Positions 50,995 to 63,877 are shown, counted from the stretch's first letter. The stretch: 64,000 bases of DNA from Paramecium sonneborni (GCA_905182985.1 CAJJDN010000025.1:301487-365486); one strand, 5' to 3'. Notes: generated from the sequence alone by a model not told the origin. Translations and numbers: made by a program.

Positions 50995-51853
50995 ATTTTA
51001 TTTATTTTATTGAACTAATTATTATTGATGGTTTCACTTTTAATGTCATTAAAATCTAGAACTTTCGAATTAATTATAAAACATTTCCATTTTTTATCTT
51101 AAGAATATTTTTCTTAAAAAATTATAAATTATCTTCAGTCTTTCTATAATCCATCTTATTTACAATCTTTTTAATTTAAACTTATCCTCTAATTATGCTG
51201 ATTCATATAATTTTATAAATTCAATTTAAATTTTATTTATCTTAATACATTAACAAATAGAATAGTTCTTCCCAAATAGATTATTTAAATCTAATTATCA
51301 TCCAAATTTAATAATCTAAGTTGAATTTTTTATTAAAAATGCATAGAGTGACTTATATTATTTAGTTCATTAAAAGCTATAATTTTTAGATGAGATGATT
51401 ATATTAAATAAAATAATTTGTAAATCTCTGAATTTTCAATTAAGATTGAATGAATTATATTAAAATCTATCTTACTATTATTATAGGATAATAATAAAAC
51501 TATAAACTAAAAAATTGGCTTATTCGAATTTATCAAATTTCTAATAATAGTATTAATAGTTGAATATTTTATGATAAATTTTATTTTTATTAGATTTTTT
51601 TTTTTCTTTAAAACTCAAAATGCTTCTTAAAAATAATTTTTGTGAAATTGAAATAATATTTGATTCCTAGTACTTTCTTTAAATTGATTATCTCTAATTT
51701 TTAATATGTATTTCATTTTACATAATTACTGAAAATTTCTGAACTGACTCTTTTCCATTATGTGTAACTGTTTTGATTTAAAATATATTTTGAATTAATA
51801 TACAATTAAAAAGGTTATCTATAAATCATCTTAATATTATATATAAAATAGTA
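50995..51853. other. Divergent intergenic region
   Basis: About 860 bp of very AT-rich DNA lie between the divergent AHA1-like and K+ channel start codons. No gene or repeat was recognised. Confidence 0.5.
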
Positions 51854-54550
51854 ATGGAAGAGATTTTAATGTCTCAGCGAATGGGCCCATCTGCACTGAC
51901 TAATTAATTAACTTCGAAGTAAGAGTCGCCATGTAACTTAATGCTAGAGGAGGATTATTAAATAGAAAGTCAAAGAGATATGATAGAAAATAAGAGTATA
52001 GATATGAATATGTCGAGATTTGAAAGCAAAGTAATAAAATAAACTAAATAAAGACTGAATTTAAGAAGCATGCATTATTTTTAACAAATAGAGCACTTAG
52101 AACAATTTAAACATAGAAATAATCTCATTTTATATAAAACTTCAAATTATAATTGCATGTTCATCGATTCATAAATAATTTATTTACAAATTCTTATGTT
52201 CTTAGAAATACTCAGAAATAAAAAATTAAGGATAAGCTACTTGAAAAACAATTTATTTCATAGTAAAAGAAAAAAGGTATTTTAAATATTAATTATCAAG
52301 ATTATGAAAATAAATCAGTTATTCCAATATTCTTACCTTCAACAAATTCAATAATGATTTGGGATATTTTTGGATTTATTTGTAATTTAATGATGCTTTG
52401 GTTAACTCCATTTCTTGGAGCATTTAATAATTATTTTAACGAGCCAATATCTATATTGCAATCAATTATATTGATATAATTAATTTTTGATTTTATAGCA
52501 TAATTTAATAGAGGAATATTTGTATCAGCAGTTTTAATAAGAAATAGAAAGAAGATTATAAAGTAATACTTAAAATCAAATGCTTTATCTGATTTCTTAA
52601 GATTAGTAATTTGGGCTGATCTAAAATATTAATTATTGTTTACATTTTGCTTTGAATTAATAATAGTCTTATAAATAATATTAATATATCAAAAGATAAT
52701 GAGATATTTGTAGGAATATTATTATTAGTATATTTATTCAAAAGGAGGACAGAATTTTATTTTAGATTTGGTTTAGTTAATTATTCAAATTTATTTTTTT
52801 GCCCACATAATTGCTTGTATATGGCATTATGTAGGAGAAAACACATATAATTTATAGAATTCTTGGATTTTAGAAAATCAATTAAATGAAGAGTCAGTTT
52901 GGCATAGATATAATTCTGCTTTTTATTGGGCAACTATGACAATGACTACTGTAGGATATGGAGATTTTTCTGCAAAGAATTAAATAGAAATGATAGTAGC
53001 ATCATTAATAATGTTTTTTTCTAGTTATGCATTTGCTTATACAATGAGTTCTATTGGAATAATTCTTAAAAATGTTTATGATACTAAACAAACTTATAAG
53101 TATAATTACAAGTATAATTAGAAAGAACCTAATTTAAATGATTTAATATATGAGTAAAAATTAAGTTGATGAATCTACTTAAGGAAGAATAAGAAATTAC
53201 TTGAGATTTTAATAAGCACAAGAGAAAAAAGAAAATTAAGATGAAATTACAAATATTATTAATTAATTGCCTTAGAATTTGTAATTAGAATTAAATACAG
53301 ATATTTAATCTAGAGTTATCAAAAAAATGAACTTAATTATAAATCATTTTTCTAAATTTACACAATAATAGGTTGCCAAAAATTTAGAATTAGTCTAATT
53401 CATTCCAGGAGATATAATATTTAAATAAGGAGATTAACATGAAGATAATTTGTAAGATTTGATATATTTATATTAGATATTTCTTATATAATGGAGATGT
53501 CATTTTAACTGAAACTCAAACTTAGTAAAAACTTAGAACTGTTAAAAGTTCTTAATATTTAGGTTATTATGTATTTTTTACTGGGTTTCCACCAAAAGAA
53601 ACTGCAATTTGTTAAATTCCAAGTGAATTATATAAAATTAGTAGAAAGAAATTTCTAGAAATTATTCGTTAAAATTAAAAAGACTTCGAAATTTTCCATC
53701 ATATCAAAGAAAAATTGATTTTTTAAACAAATTATGTTCTTTTTGATCATAAATGTAACTTTTGCAATAGGTATATACATTAAGAAATTGATTGTCCTTT
53801 AATTTAATATAAACCTGATTTAGAAGCAATTTTAAAAAAAGATAATTTTAATTAAGTTCTTAATTTTAGAAGATAATTTATAAGAACAAAAAGAAAACAT
53901 CATGCATTAGCATAACATTAACCTATTGAACAATAACTTAAAATATTTCAATAAGATAATCAATTTTGTGAAGACACAGACTCTGAATAGGAGGGAAAAT
54001 TTGGAAATTAAAAATCTTTTTTTTCAGAATAATAAAGAAGTTCATCTTAATTATTATAAAGTGAAGATGATGGACATATTGAAAATACTCCTCCAAGATA
54101 AAATCAAAAAAGAGCAACATAACATTATGGCCAATTAAAATTATAAAAAAGTATTTGTTTATTGTAAATTTAGTGTCATCTTTTTCTAAAATGAAACTTG
54201 GATAAGTTGAATAGAAATCATCTTAAAGAAGAATGATTTTATAAAATGAAGAGTAGGTTTTAATAAAGAATAATAGTATGATAGAAGAGGTATAATAATT
54301 ATTATAAAAATAATATAAACCTTCTTTTAACTTAGATAAAGTATGTAATACTTTTCGAAGTTACATGCCTTAATATACAATTGAGTCATAAATAAAAGAA
54401 TTATAAAAAGTTTAGAAGAAAAAACAAAAGAGATTTTGGAAGTAAAGTGAAAAACTTGGAAAATATACATTTTCTAATAATGTTAAGGTTTTGACATTAA
54501 AGATACTTAATAAAGGCAAAAAAATAAGCAATAATCTTAGTTAAGTTTGA
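51854..54550 (+). CDS. K+ channel with cyclic-nucleotide-binding domain and CCHC zinc knuckle (1)
   Basis: ATG 51854 opens MEEILMSQRMGPSALTNQLT, a polar cytoplasmic N-terminus. Membrane segments include SIMIWDIFGFICNLMMLWLT, ISILQSIILIQLIFDFI and LLFTFCFELIIVLQIILIY. The pore reads FYWATMTMTTVGYGDFSAKN, with the K+ selectivity filter TVGYGD at 52948-52965. A CNBD follows: NLELVQFIPGDIIFKQGDQH, GDVILTETQTQ and the later strands. Then a C-x2-C-x4-H-x4-C knuckle (53754-53795) and a Ser/Gln/Asp-rich tail end at TGA 54548-54550. Several short introns are needed and not all were resolved, notably near 52277, 53150 and 53456. It is a 6TM EAG/CNG-superfamily channel of the plasma or ciliary membrane. 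The next gene is a tandem paralogue. Confidence 0.88.
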
Positions 54551-54864
54551 CTTAATTTTTTGATATAATGATAATAATTATGATTGGTATTAAATATGAA
54601 TTGTATTCAACATAAATGAGAAATTTATTTGATTAAATTTTTATTTCTAATTATGAAATAAATATATATTAAAATAGCTTTGAATGTTTTGATTTGAAAT
54701 TTGATAAAATATTAATGTTGATAAAATTGAAATGAATAAAAAAATTAATAAAAAATGGAATATAAATGTAGTATATTATTCAAATTATAAAAGTATGATA
54801 GAAATTAACAAAATTGCATTCTCTAATAAGTGAAAATTATTTTTTATTATCTTAATTTGCATCA
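54551..54864. other. Intergenic region between tandem channels
   Basis: About 314 bp of AT-rich sequence lie between the two K+ channel genes. No feature was recognised. Confidence 0.5.
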
Positions 54865-57635
54865 ATGATATCGTTGTCTTAGTAATTTAGCCTTGATTAG
54901 ACAGATTAAAACTTTTGTGGTCCAAAAGTAAAGTTGGACGAAAATAGACTCAGTAATGTTCAAAAACAGTCTTCACATGACTTAATAAAAAGTTCTTTGT
55001 TTCATGTATCGAATGATTACATAGAAGTGGCATAGACTCCAAATCCTTAAATATAATAAGCTAAAAATAATAGAGCAGCACGTAGAATGGTAATATAATT
55101 ATGGTTAACCATAGTTAACTAGAAGAAATAAATAGGAAGTAAGTTAGAAATTAGTTGATAACTAAGTATTTAAAACTTTGGCAAAAGAGAGATTAGTAAA
55201 ACAATTCAAGCGGAATTTGTTTTTACGTTCTTATGTAATGTGTAAAGAATACAAAGATGTAATTCAAAACCATTTTAAATATGAATAAAATAGTTCAAAA
55301 AGAGTGGAATGTATTTTAATTTGATAATCAATAGTTAATTCATAAAACTAAGATAAATAAATATATTTGATACCTGGGAGTAAAGTAACTTTGATTTTAG
55401 ATCTTTTATCCTTATTAATAAAGATATTATGTCTTTGGATATCTCCTTTGATAGTATCTTTTAGACCAGCAGATCATATATTTACATGGTTCTAGTTAGG
55501 AATAATGTTTTAAATATTAATTGAAATATTTATATAGACTAATAGACCAATAAATATTTCTGGTGAGACTATAACTAATTAAAAGAAGATAGTGGCAAAC
55601 TATTTAACTAATTATTTATTTGAAGATTTGCTAGATATTGGTTGTTGGGTAACTTAATATTTAGATATTAATAACATATCAAATAGTGTGGCTTGTGGAT
55701 TCATAATATTAGTTTCATTTAAAAAGATGCTTAAAAATTATTCAAATTGCAATGAAACAATGTTTTTAAAGGGAAGTTTTAATTATGCATTAGATATATT
55801 TACATTAATAATTACAATTCTTTCATTTGCACATGTAATGGCTTGTATACTTCATTATGTTGGTTAATTGACAGTGAGTACAGGTTAATCATGGTTACTA
55901 AAGTATTCTATAGATGATGCTACAATATTGGTATAATATAATTATTCAATTTATTGGGCAATTATGACTATGGTTACAGTAGGTTATGGAGACATAACTG
56001 CAGCAAATCAATATGAAATGTTCTTTATTAATTGTATGATGTTATTAAGTAGTGGAATGTTTGCATATTCTATGAATAGTATAGGAATGATTTTAAAAAA
56101 CAACTATGATATTTAATAGAGATATAAGTATGAAAAATATATATTTATCAATAGACGTAGTTTAATACAAATTAACAATTATATGAAGAAAGGTTAATTA
56201 AATTAGACTATTTAAAATAGAGTAAGAAATTATGTTAAACATTATATACAATCAGAATTTAATGAAAATAATGGGGAAGTTAAAGAAATCATTAGTCATC
56301 TCCCTACCAAGTTAAGATAAGAATTAACTATGGGCATTTAGATGAATATTATGTAGAATATATCAGTTCTTACTCATAACTTCTCTCAACAAATTCTAAA
56401 ATAATTATCATAAAAAATAGAATAAGTAAAATACATTCCAGATGAAGTTATTTATAATAATGGTGATTTAGAAGATTAGTATTTGTAAATCTATTTATAT
56501 AATATTTAGATATTATTTACAAGAGGGTCAGGTACTCTTATGTGAAGAGAGGAGTAATAAAGTTTTATAAACAATTAAAATAGGTGAGACATTTGGAGAA
56601 CATTAGTTTTTTACTGGATTCCCAGCTAAAACATAAGCTATAAGTTATGGGCATTCTACACTCTATAGAATTCATAGAAATTCTTTGATGAAATTGTTTA
56701 ATAGTGTAAGCAATAAAGATTTTTAAAGATTTCATAATATCAAAGATAATATTGTATATTTGAACAATTATCAAGTTATATTAAAGAAATGTAATATCTG
56801 TAATTTGTACAATCATACAAATATTGAATGCCCTTTAATTTCATATTAACCAGATCGTTTTAGAGTAGTAATGTAGCCAGATAAGAATGTTGAATAAAAT
56901 ATGAATAGAAAAAAATTTAAAAGAGCTGGAGATAAAATAAATTCTATAGCTGTGAATAGTAAAGTTATTGAATCGGTTTAAGAATTTACATCAACTTAAT
57001 CTATGACTAATTTTCATGAAATTGAAGATACAAATCAATAACTCAATGCAAAAATGTATGGTGGTGGTCATATTCAATAAAATACATAAGGAATTAGTAG
57101 CAAATTAATGATAGATATAAAATAATAAAGCAAAGATTTTTTCAATTTCGAAAAATAGGGGTCTGATTAATAAATTGAAATACCTTAAAGAGCTCCTAGA
57201 ATATCTATTTCAGGCTTATAAAATTTAATAAAAAAGAAGGTGGTATAAAATATGATGAAAAAAGAGTTTAACAAAGAATAATCTAAATAATCTTTCAATA
57301 AATCTCCATCACTTAGAAAACAGTAGTCAATTATTAGATGTTCTTCAAAGCATCTAACAAAAGATGATTTAGAACGATAAGTAAGTGAAATGAATTAAAG
57401 AGAATTTAATTAACTACAGTATATCTAATCACATCCATAACAAATCAATTTTTCAGTTGATCACTATTATCATTTTTAAGGATACATGCAAACTGACAAC
57501 CTATTATAAGTTATAAAGAAGTATGATAAAAATAAAATGAAAAGTTCAAGGTTATGGAATCCTTATAGAAATTCAAAAAATTCAAATGGAGGCATTTTTG
57601 GATCAATGGAATACTCAATTGTAATGAATAAATGA
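54865..57635 (+). CDS. K+ channel with cyclic-nucleotide-binding domain and CCHC zinc knuckle (2)
   Basis: ATG 54865 opens MISLSQQFSLDQTDQNFCGP. After two or three short introns the membrane part reads LIPGSKVTLILDLLSLLIKI, HIFTWFQLGIMFQILIEIFI, ALDIFTLIITILSFAHVMAC and the pore IYWAIMTMVTVGYGDITAAN. The linker NRVRNYVKHYIQSEFNEN leads to the CNBD (KIEQVKYIPDEVIYNNGD, GETFGEHQFFTGFPAKTQAI). A CCHC knuckle (56790-56831, C-N-I-C...H...C) follows. A long Lys/Ser/Gln-rich tail ends SMEYSIVMNK at TGA 57633-57635. Architecture and order match the upstream channel, so the two are tandem duplicates that have diverged. Its stop is only 12 bp before the meckelin start. Confidence 0.9.
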
Positions 57636-57647
57636 ATATTAATTTAA

Positions 57648-60528
57648 ATGTTATTTATATTATTCATAATCTAATCAATAAATGCTTAGAAATGTGAGAC
57701 AACTGATCAATTTTATAATCCATTATCATCAAAATGTGAAACATGCCCAACAGGAACAGGCTTAATAAATAATTAAGTAAAATTGAAAATTTGAATTATA
57801 TTTATTAGTGTATTTGTGATTCTACAATAAATGGAGTACCTATAAATTAAGTTTGTGCAGCAGAAACTAATTTATGTATATCTGATACAGGATCTTGGTA
57901 AAGTTCAGCTTGTTAGTGTTCTGGTCATGCAATTTCTCTACCAACTAATATTTGCTAATAATGTCCTAATAATTTGATTAATGTATAAGGGAAATGTTCT
58001 TGTTCAGGATCTACAACATCTAGTGATAATTATTGTGTTACTTAATATTTGAATGTTTTTTAGGATGATATTGCTTAAATCATAGGACCAAAAGCATATG
58101 ATGGATGCATTATATATAATGATATGGTCTCCTGTTAATAATTAGCAAATTTATTCATTTTAAAAAGATCAACATTAAGCACAGAAAGGGATTTCAATTA
58201 TTTATACAATGCAGTTTTAACATCATAAAATAAAAAAAATATGCCAAAAATTATTCATGAAGTTTCAACCACTGTTACATCAGTAACTTTAATTGAGGAT
58301 ACTCCTCTTCAAATGTAAGTTAATTTCAAAGAAGACAGAACTAGCAGTCTTAACAAACTCTAATTTTATGTTATTGAATACTATATCGATGGAAGTGTAA
58401 GCGAATTAAAACCTCTTCAAAATTAATTCTAATTATGCAGTTCCAGTTATGGTGATACTGATTTAGCCTCTCATTTTGGAGTTTCTTACAGAAATGAGTA
58501 AAATTATATATATTATCTTAAGTTGTAACTTAGATTTTACAAAGTATTTAGAAAATAACTATAAAACAGTATTTTATTCAATTTGGATAAAAGATATTGA
58601 TGGAAGTTTCATCTAGATCCCTATTAAAATTGCAGGTTATGATGGAAATGGAAGTGGAGAAGCTGAAACTGATTATGGATATGCCAATACTAAATTTTTA
58701 TGGAGATTTTTTATGGTTGATAATTTGAAAAGCCCATCAGAAATCATTTATGCATAAACTATCAGATTAATTAGTTATTTGTCTACAAAAGAAGAGGATA
58801 AAACATTTCTACCATATTTTTATGTAATTTATAGCGATCCTATTACAATCACAAATATTTAAACTGAAAAATATTATCCTGTTTTTTATCGTCATAATTA
58901 CTATTAAGCTTAAACAAGTTTTTACACTGTTGCCACAGCCCTTTTAATTGTTGCACATGTATTAATAATAATAATATGGTTTATCCGAATATATATATGG
59001 AGCAAGAGAAATCCTTCTTATACAGGTTAAAATGATTGGTGTATGTATTTAACAATTAAATCTTTTTATGTTTTATTAGATACTTGGGCAGAAGTAATTT
59101 TTTATTATTTGGCAATTTTTACAGGATATTTGTTTTGTTTTTATAAATTTCAACAAACTATTTATATATTGATGCCTCCACTTTCAGATTATGAGAACAA
59201 TTATAGACCTTTTGAAATATTATTTTTTATGATGTTTGCATGTAGATTGATATCAATGTTTAATTTAATTTTAAGATAAGCTGATGTTCAAGTGTTCTTT
59301 GTAGATTGGGAAAAATCTGAAGTATTGAGACCAAGAGAATTAGCAGATAAATTAGATAATAATGTATTAAAAATGGTGGAATCAGCATAAACAAAATAAA
59401 GTGCTTGGAGAATGATTTTAATAGCAAATGAATTTAATGAACTATAAGTATATAGAATAGTAAGTGTTGAATGGACTTTATTATTTGTGGGATTCTTTTT
59501 GGAAGGATTGAAATGGATAAATTTAGATTAAGAACAACCAAATTTAAAATTGGAAAGAATAATACCAAAGAATTATGTTATTTAATATTTTTTATGTGCA
59601 TTCCTCTATATGACAATTGGTTTAGCTTAAATTAGTATAAAATAATAAAATATATATAGTTATATAAAAACTGTTTGATATATGGTTTCCAATATTAGTA
59701 GAAGATTTTGTTGATTTGTGTGCAATATCAAATGTATCAATATTAATATTGGATGATGTTTTACATGGATATTATATTCATGGTGAGAATCCAGTTGGTT
59801 ATGCTGAAGGTTCAAGTGAACATTTAGCAAATTGTTTACATTATGAAGCATTAGGTAAAGGAAAAAAGAGAGGATTTATTTAAGAATCTTCATAATAACA
59901 TTAAGATGATGTAGATCTTTAAACCTTTGAATTATTTTTACCTATGAGATTTAGAGATGCTTATGAAAAAGTTTATAATTAAGAACTCAAATAAAAAACT
60001 GATAATGCTTAATATTAAAATTACAATGAAATGTAATTTTAGTATTATTATTTTTAGTCGAATTTTAAGATAAGGTGTTCCTGATGGTTTAGATATGGCT
60101 TTAGTTTAAACTATTAAAGATACATTCTCTTTTTATTTAAAGGATGTTTTAACTTAAGTATTTTATATTTAGATTTTTAGGTCAGAACAAACTTTTCTAA
60201 GTGTGTTAGAGATAAACTACCTGTTTAAAGATTTTTTGATTATCCACCTGCAGATTTAGAAGAAAATTATTTCAAAGATTAAAGTATGCCAGTTTTCTTT
60301 AGAGATCCAGATTAATCATTTAAAACTATGTTCTTTTGTGGACATGAATATTTCTTCTTAATTACAGATACTATGATCTTTAACTTTTGGATGATTCTAA
60401 CTGATAATACATACCTTTCATTGATGTTAACATATTTAATTTCTGCTGGAATATTTAATTTCCGTTAATGGGTAGGTGAACGTAATTTAGCTGATCAATC
60501 TAAAATTGATTCAAGATTTTTAATATGA
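57648..60528 (+). CDS. MKS3: Meckelin (TMEM67), ciliary transition-zone receptor
   Basis: ATG 57648 gives a signal peptide MLFILFIIQSINAQ, then a Cys-rich ectodomain (FYNPLSSKCETCPTGTG, CPNNLINVQGKCSCSGSTTS). A 32-nt intron is at 57777-57808. A beta-rich region (FYSIWIKDIDGSFIQIPIKI) and seven-TM-like C-terminal half follow: FYTVATALLIVAHVLIIIIW, DVQVFFVDWEKSEVLRPREL and VEWTLLFVGFFLEGLKWINL. Meckelin-specific blocks are VDLCAISNVSILILDDVLHG, YYIHGENPVGYAEGSSEHL and LPMRFRDAYEKVYNQEL. The C-terminus RQWVGERNLADQSKIDSRFL ends at TGA 60526-60528. Meckelin acts at the ciliary transition zone, and knock-down in Paramecium is reported to affect basal bodies and cilia. At least four more short introns are present. 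Confidence 0.95.
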
Positions 60529-60572
60529 TAATTTATTATAAATATATAATTATTATATATTATTAGTATTTT

Positions 60573-61773
60573 ATGAATATAGATTTTTCTAAACTTAAAG
60601 TTTATTCAAATTCCTAATTAGCTATTAGGTTATTTATTTTAGGCTAGAATAATCCTTCCTTAATATCATAAATTATACCTAAACTAGAAGAAAATGGTCT
60701 TTATTTGTAAATATATTATTATATATATTAGAGCAGCTGCAAATTTATCAGAAAAATCAAAAATTTCTTACTCTAGAGAAGAATTAAATGCAGCAAGGAA
60801 GTTAATTACAGAAAAGAAGAATCAAATATAACAAACTAAAAATTTATAAAATAGAAATGCTTTAAAAGAATCATTCATCTAATTAGGAGACTTATATTAT
60901 CGATTTGGAGATTTAGCTGAAGCTTATGGTGCATATTATAAGGCTCATGAAAACAATTAAGCATAAGAAGCATTAGATTATGCTAATTCATGGGTAACAT
61001 GTATGATTTTAAGCAATAACTATATGCATTACAAAGTTATTAATGTCAATTCTAAAGATTCAGATGTTAAAGGATATTAAAAGTGGTTATTATTGAGTGC
61101 CATAAGAAATTATGTAAGAATGGATTACAAAAATTTTTTAAATGATTTACTATCTATTGATACTAAAAATCTTGAATCGGTAGAATTTATTACAAGTTAT
61201 TTCGATTTAAGCAAATATTTTGCAATAGCTAGTCTTACTACTAAATTACCTAAAGATATTATAGAAATATTACAACATCCCTTTATCGTTAGAATACTTG
61301 ATGCAGATCCATCTGTATTAGAGACGTTGAATTGTTATATTGACTACGATTTCGTACAATTAATTCAAAAATCATAATTACTTATTGTATTCATATTTCA
61401 TATTCTAGAATGAATTGGAAAGAGACATCATATCAGCTCCAGTCCTACAATAAATTAAGGAAAAAATCATTTCTACACTACTCAAATAAGTATTTATTTT
61501 TTTCTATTAAAATAGTATATCATCAATTTCAGTAGAATGACTTTAAAATCATTAGCTAATTTATTAAATATAAAAGATTTTTAAGCTCAAGAACTTGTTG
61601 AAAAATTGATTAAAGCTGAAAATCTTAATTATGTAGTAGATCCAATCGATATGATTGTTCATGAAAAGTATACTAACGAATAATTGTAAATACGTCAGTC
61701 ACAGTAACTAGGAGTCACAGTATTAAAAACATTAGATCAGAAATATTTCTAAATTCTTCAAGATTTAAAATGA
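60573..61773 (+). CDS. CSN1: COP9 signalosome subunit 1 (PCI domain)
   Basis: ATG 60573 opens MNIDFSKLKVYSNSQLAIRL. Introns of 25, 22 and 26 nt give a TPR-like helical body (ESFIQLGDLYYRFGDLAEAY, GAYYKAHENN, ILSNNYMHYKVINVNSKDSD) and then the CSN1/RPN7 core: FDLSKYFAIASLTTKLPKDI, DPSVLETLNCYIDYDFVQ. The PCI winged helix is SRMTLKSLANLLNIKDFQAQ, LVEKLIKAENLNYVVDPID. The first stop is TGA 61771-61773. CSN1 is the scaffold subunit of the deneddylase that regulates cullin-RING ligases. It is about 350 aa, shorter than animal CSN1. RPN7, its proteasome-lid relative, is the main alternative. A different splice near 61700 would run on into the following ORF. Confidence 0.8.
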
Positions 61774-62183
61774 AAAAGATTTATATAAAACAAAAATTAT
61801 TAAATTTTATCAATCTTTATAATGAATATCAAGCAAAATAATATCCATAAAATAATTAATATAAAGAATACTCTAAATTCTTAACTGAAATCCAAGAGAT
61901 ATAATTATTAATGAATTATAATTTAAATAATTTGAGCAACAACTTTATAATTTAAGAAGAAATTGAGAAAAAGATTTTCGAAAACAAATAAGAGGAGGAA
62001 GATTAGAAAAATAAAAATAATGAATAAAAATGGTTTTATCTCAGCTTATAATATCTATACAAAGATGAATTTTCGTATAAGTATGGGAAGCTAATATTCA
62101 ATATTGCATGTGTTGGGAATTTGAGTTGCTATTCTCGAATAATGGCCCTCATTGCCACACTGCTTAATATATTATATTTTTGA
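61770..62183 (+). CDS. Small Glu/Gln/Asn-rich ORF or extended CSN1 C-terminus
   Basis: ATG 61770-61772 overlaps the CSN1 TGA (ATGA). The frame reads MKKIYIKQKLLNFINLYNEY, then EIEKKIFENKQEEEDQKN, KWFYLSLQYLYKDEFSYKY and ends at TGA 62181-62183 (137 aa). A 23-nt GT...AG intron inside the last CSN1 exon (starting in the cag-tca-cag stretch near 61697) would fuse this frame to CSN1 instead. No domain recognised. The helical, charged composition looks coding rather than random. Confidence 0.42.
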
Positions 62184-62966
62184 TGTTTCATTATAATATT
62201 TCAAAAAAATAAAAAATTATATATGGGAATGGTTTTCAAATTAATTATAAATAAATTTATATTAATTTAGCAAGAATAAATATATTCTCTCAATGAATTT
62301 TTCTAGTGCATTCTCTAGCTCAATTTGTTTTAAAAAGATAGATTTAATGATCTAAGCTAAGATAGAGCGATTATTAGAAAAATATTTTTGAACCCCAATT
62401 TAGAAATAGATAATTATATTTATTCAAAATGACAAGAAAAAGTATCTATTTGGATTTTAAAAGATATTAAAGATTGAAAAGTTAAAACTGATGTAATTTA
62501 TATACTATCAGAAACCTGAAATTTTGATAAAATGTTATTCCTTTGATTTAATCAATAGCTCATTACAAAACATAGTTTTGATTAAAATTAATTTAAAATC
62601 AATCAATATTTTATTACATAATAACTAGAATTTCATTATTGTAAATTTTAGATAATTATAAAAGATAGATGAATTAATTAGATGATTGATATTTAGTACT
62701 AATATTAAATAATTATTAATAGTTAATATTTTGTAATTTTGCTGAGCACATGAGATAGAATTTGATAAAAAATCTATATGAAAATTAGAATTTAATTTGA
62801 TATGATGATTTTTTATATAATACTGATTCTAATTAACAATAAAATCTTATAAAAATTATAAGAAAGAAATTTTGAGAGTATCCTAAAATAATAAAATGAA
62901 TTTATTTAGATGCTTAATTAATATGATTTTGAGAACAAAAGTTATTTTATATATAATATTTTATTT
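62184..62966. other. AT-rich intergenic region
   Basis: About 780 bp lie between the small ORF and COQ5. Sequence is dominated by A/T runs and nothing is supported as a gene. Confidence 0.5.
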
Positions 62967-63824
62967 ATGATAAAATAACTATTTAAATTGAGAGTATTTA
63001 CTTTTTGCCAAGAAGCTAACTTTGGATTTAAAAAGGTTAAACTTGAAGAAAAATAAGAGCATGTAAATTAAGTCTTTCATAATGTTGCAAATAAGTACTA
63101 GTTTGTTTTAATAAAGTTATGATTTGATGAATGATTTAATGAGTGTTGGTCTTCATAGATGTTGGAAGAATTCTTTTGTTGAAGAATTAGGATATTTAAA
63201 AAATGGAGATTCATAAATTAGAGTATTGGATGTTGCAGGTGGAACTGGTGATATAGCTTTTCGTATTCTTGAAAAACATAAAGGAAATAATTTGTTTAAT
63301 GGAAATCTTAAAATAACAGTTTTAGATATAAATTAATCTATGTTAGATGTAGGATAAAAAAGAGCAAATGAATTAGGATATTAAAATTGTAATTTTAATA
63401 AATAAAAAATTTAGAAATTGATTTTGTATGTGCGAATGCAGAAGAATTACCATTTGAAGCTAATACTTTTGATGCTTATACAATAGCTTTTGGAATTAGA
63501 AATGTTCCAAGAATTCCAAAAGCTATTGGAGAAGCACATAGAGTATTGAAATAAGGAGGAAAATTCTAATGTTTGGAATTTAGTAAAGTTTAGAATCCTG
63601 TTTTATCTTTTTTCAATTAATTTTATTAATTTAATTTTATTCCTACAATGGGATAATTTGTTGCTAATGATAGAAATTCCTATTAATATTTAGTAGAAAG
63701 CATTGAAAAATTCCATAGTCAATAAGATCTATTAAAAATAGTTGAGGAAGCTGGTTTTAGATATGCAGGATTTAAAAATTATATGGATGGAGTTGTAGCT
63801 GTACATTTTGGATTTAAATTATGA
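62967..63824 (+). CDS. COQ5: Ubiquinone biosynthesis C-methyltransferase (UbiE/COQ5)
   Basis: ATG 62967 opens [20 protein letters not shown], a basic leader consistent with mitochondrial import, then VNQVFHNVA. A 22-nt intron and [19 protein letters not shown] follow. SAM-binding motif I is [18 protein letters not shown], motif II region ITVLDINQSMLDVGQ. A second intron (about 26 nt) precedes [38 protein letters not shown] and HRVLKQGGKFQCLEFSKV. The C-terminus [26 protein letters not shown] is the COQ5 signature, at TGA 63822-63824. The enzyme methylates the demethoxy-quinol ring in the CoQ synthome on the inner membrane. Length (about 265 aa) fits the family. Confidence 0.96.
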
Positions 63825-63877
63825 TAATAATTAATTATGATAATTTTATTTTAAATGAAAGGTTAAGAATAACAAAC

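Noticed and set aside
58999..59279. Isolated 78-residue membrane protein
   Set aside because: It is an internal part of meckelin seen between TAA/TAG codons when the standard code is used.
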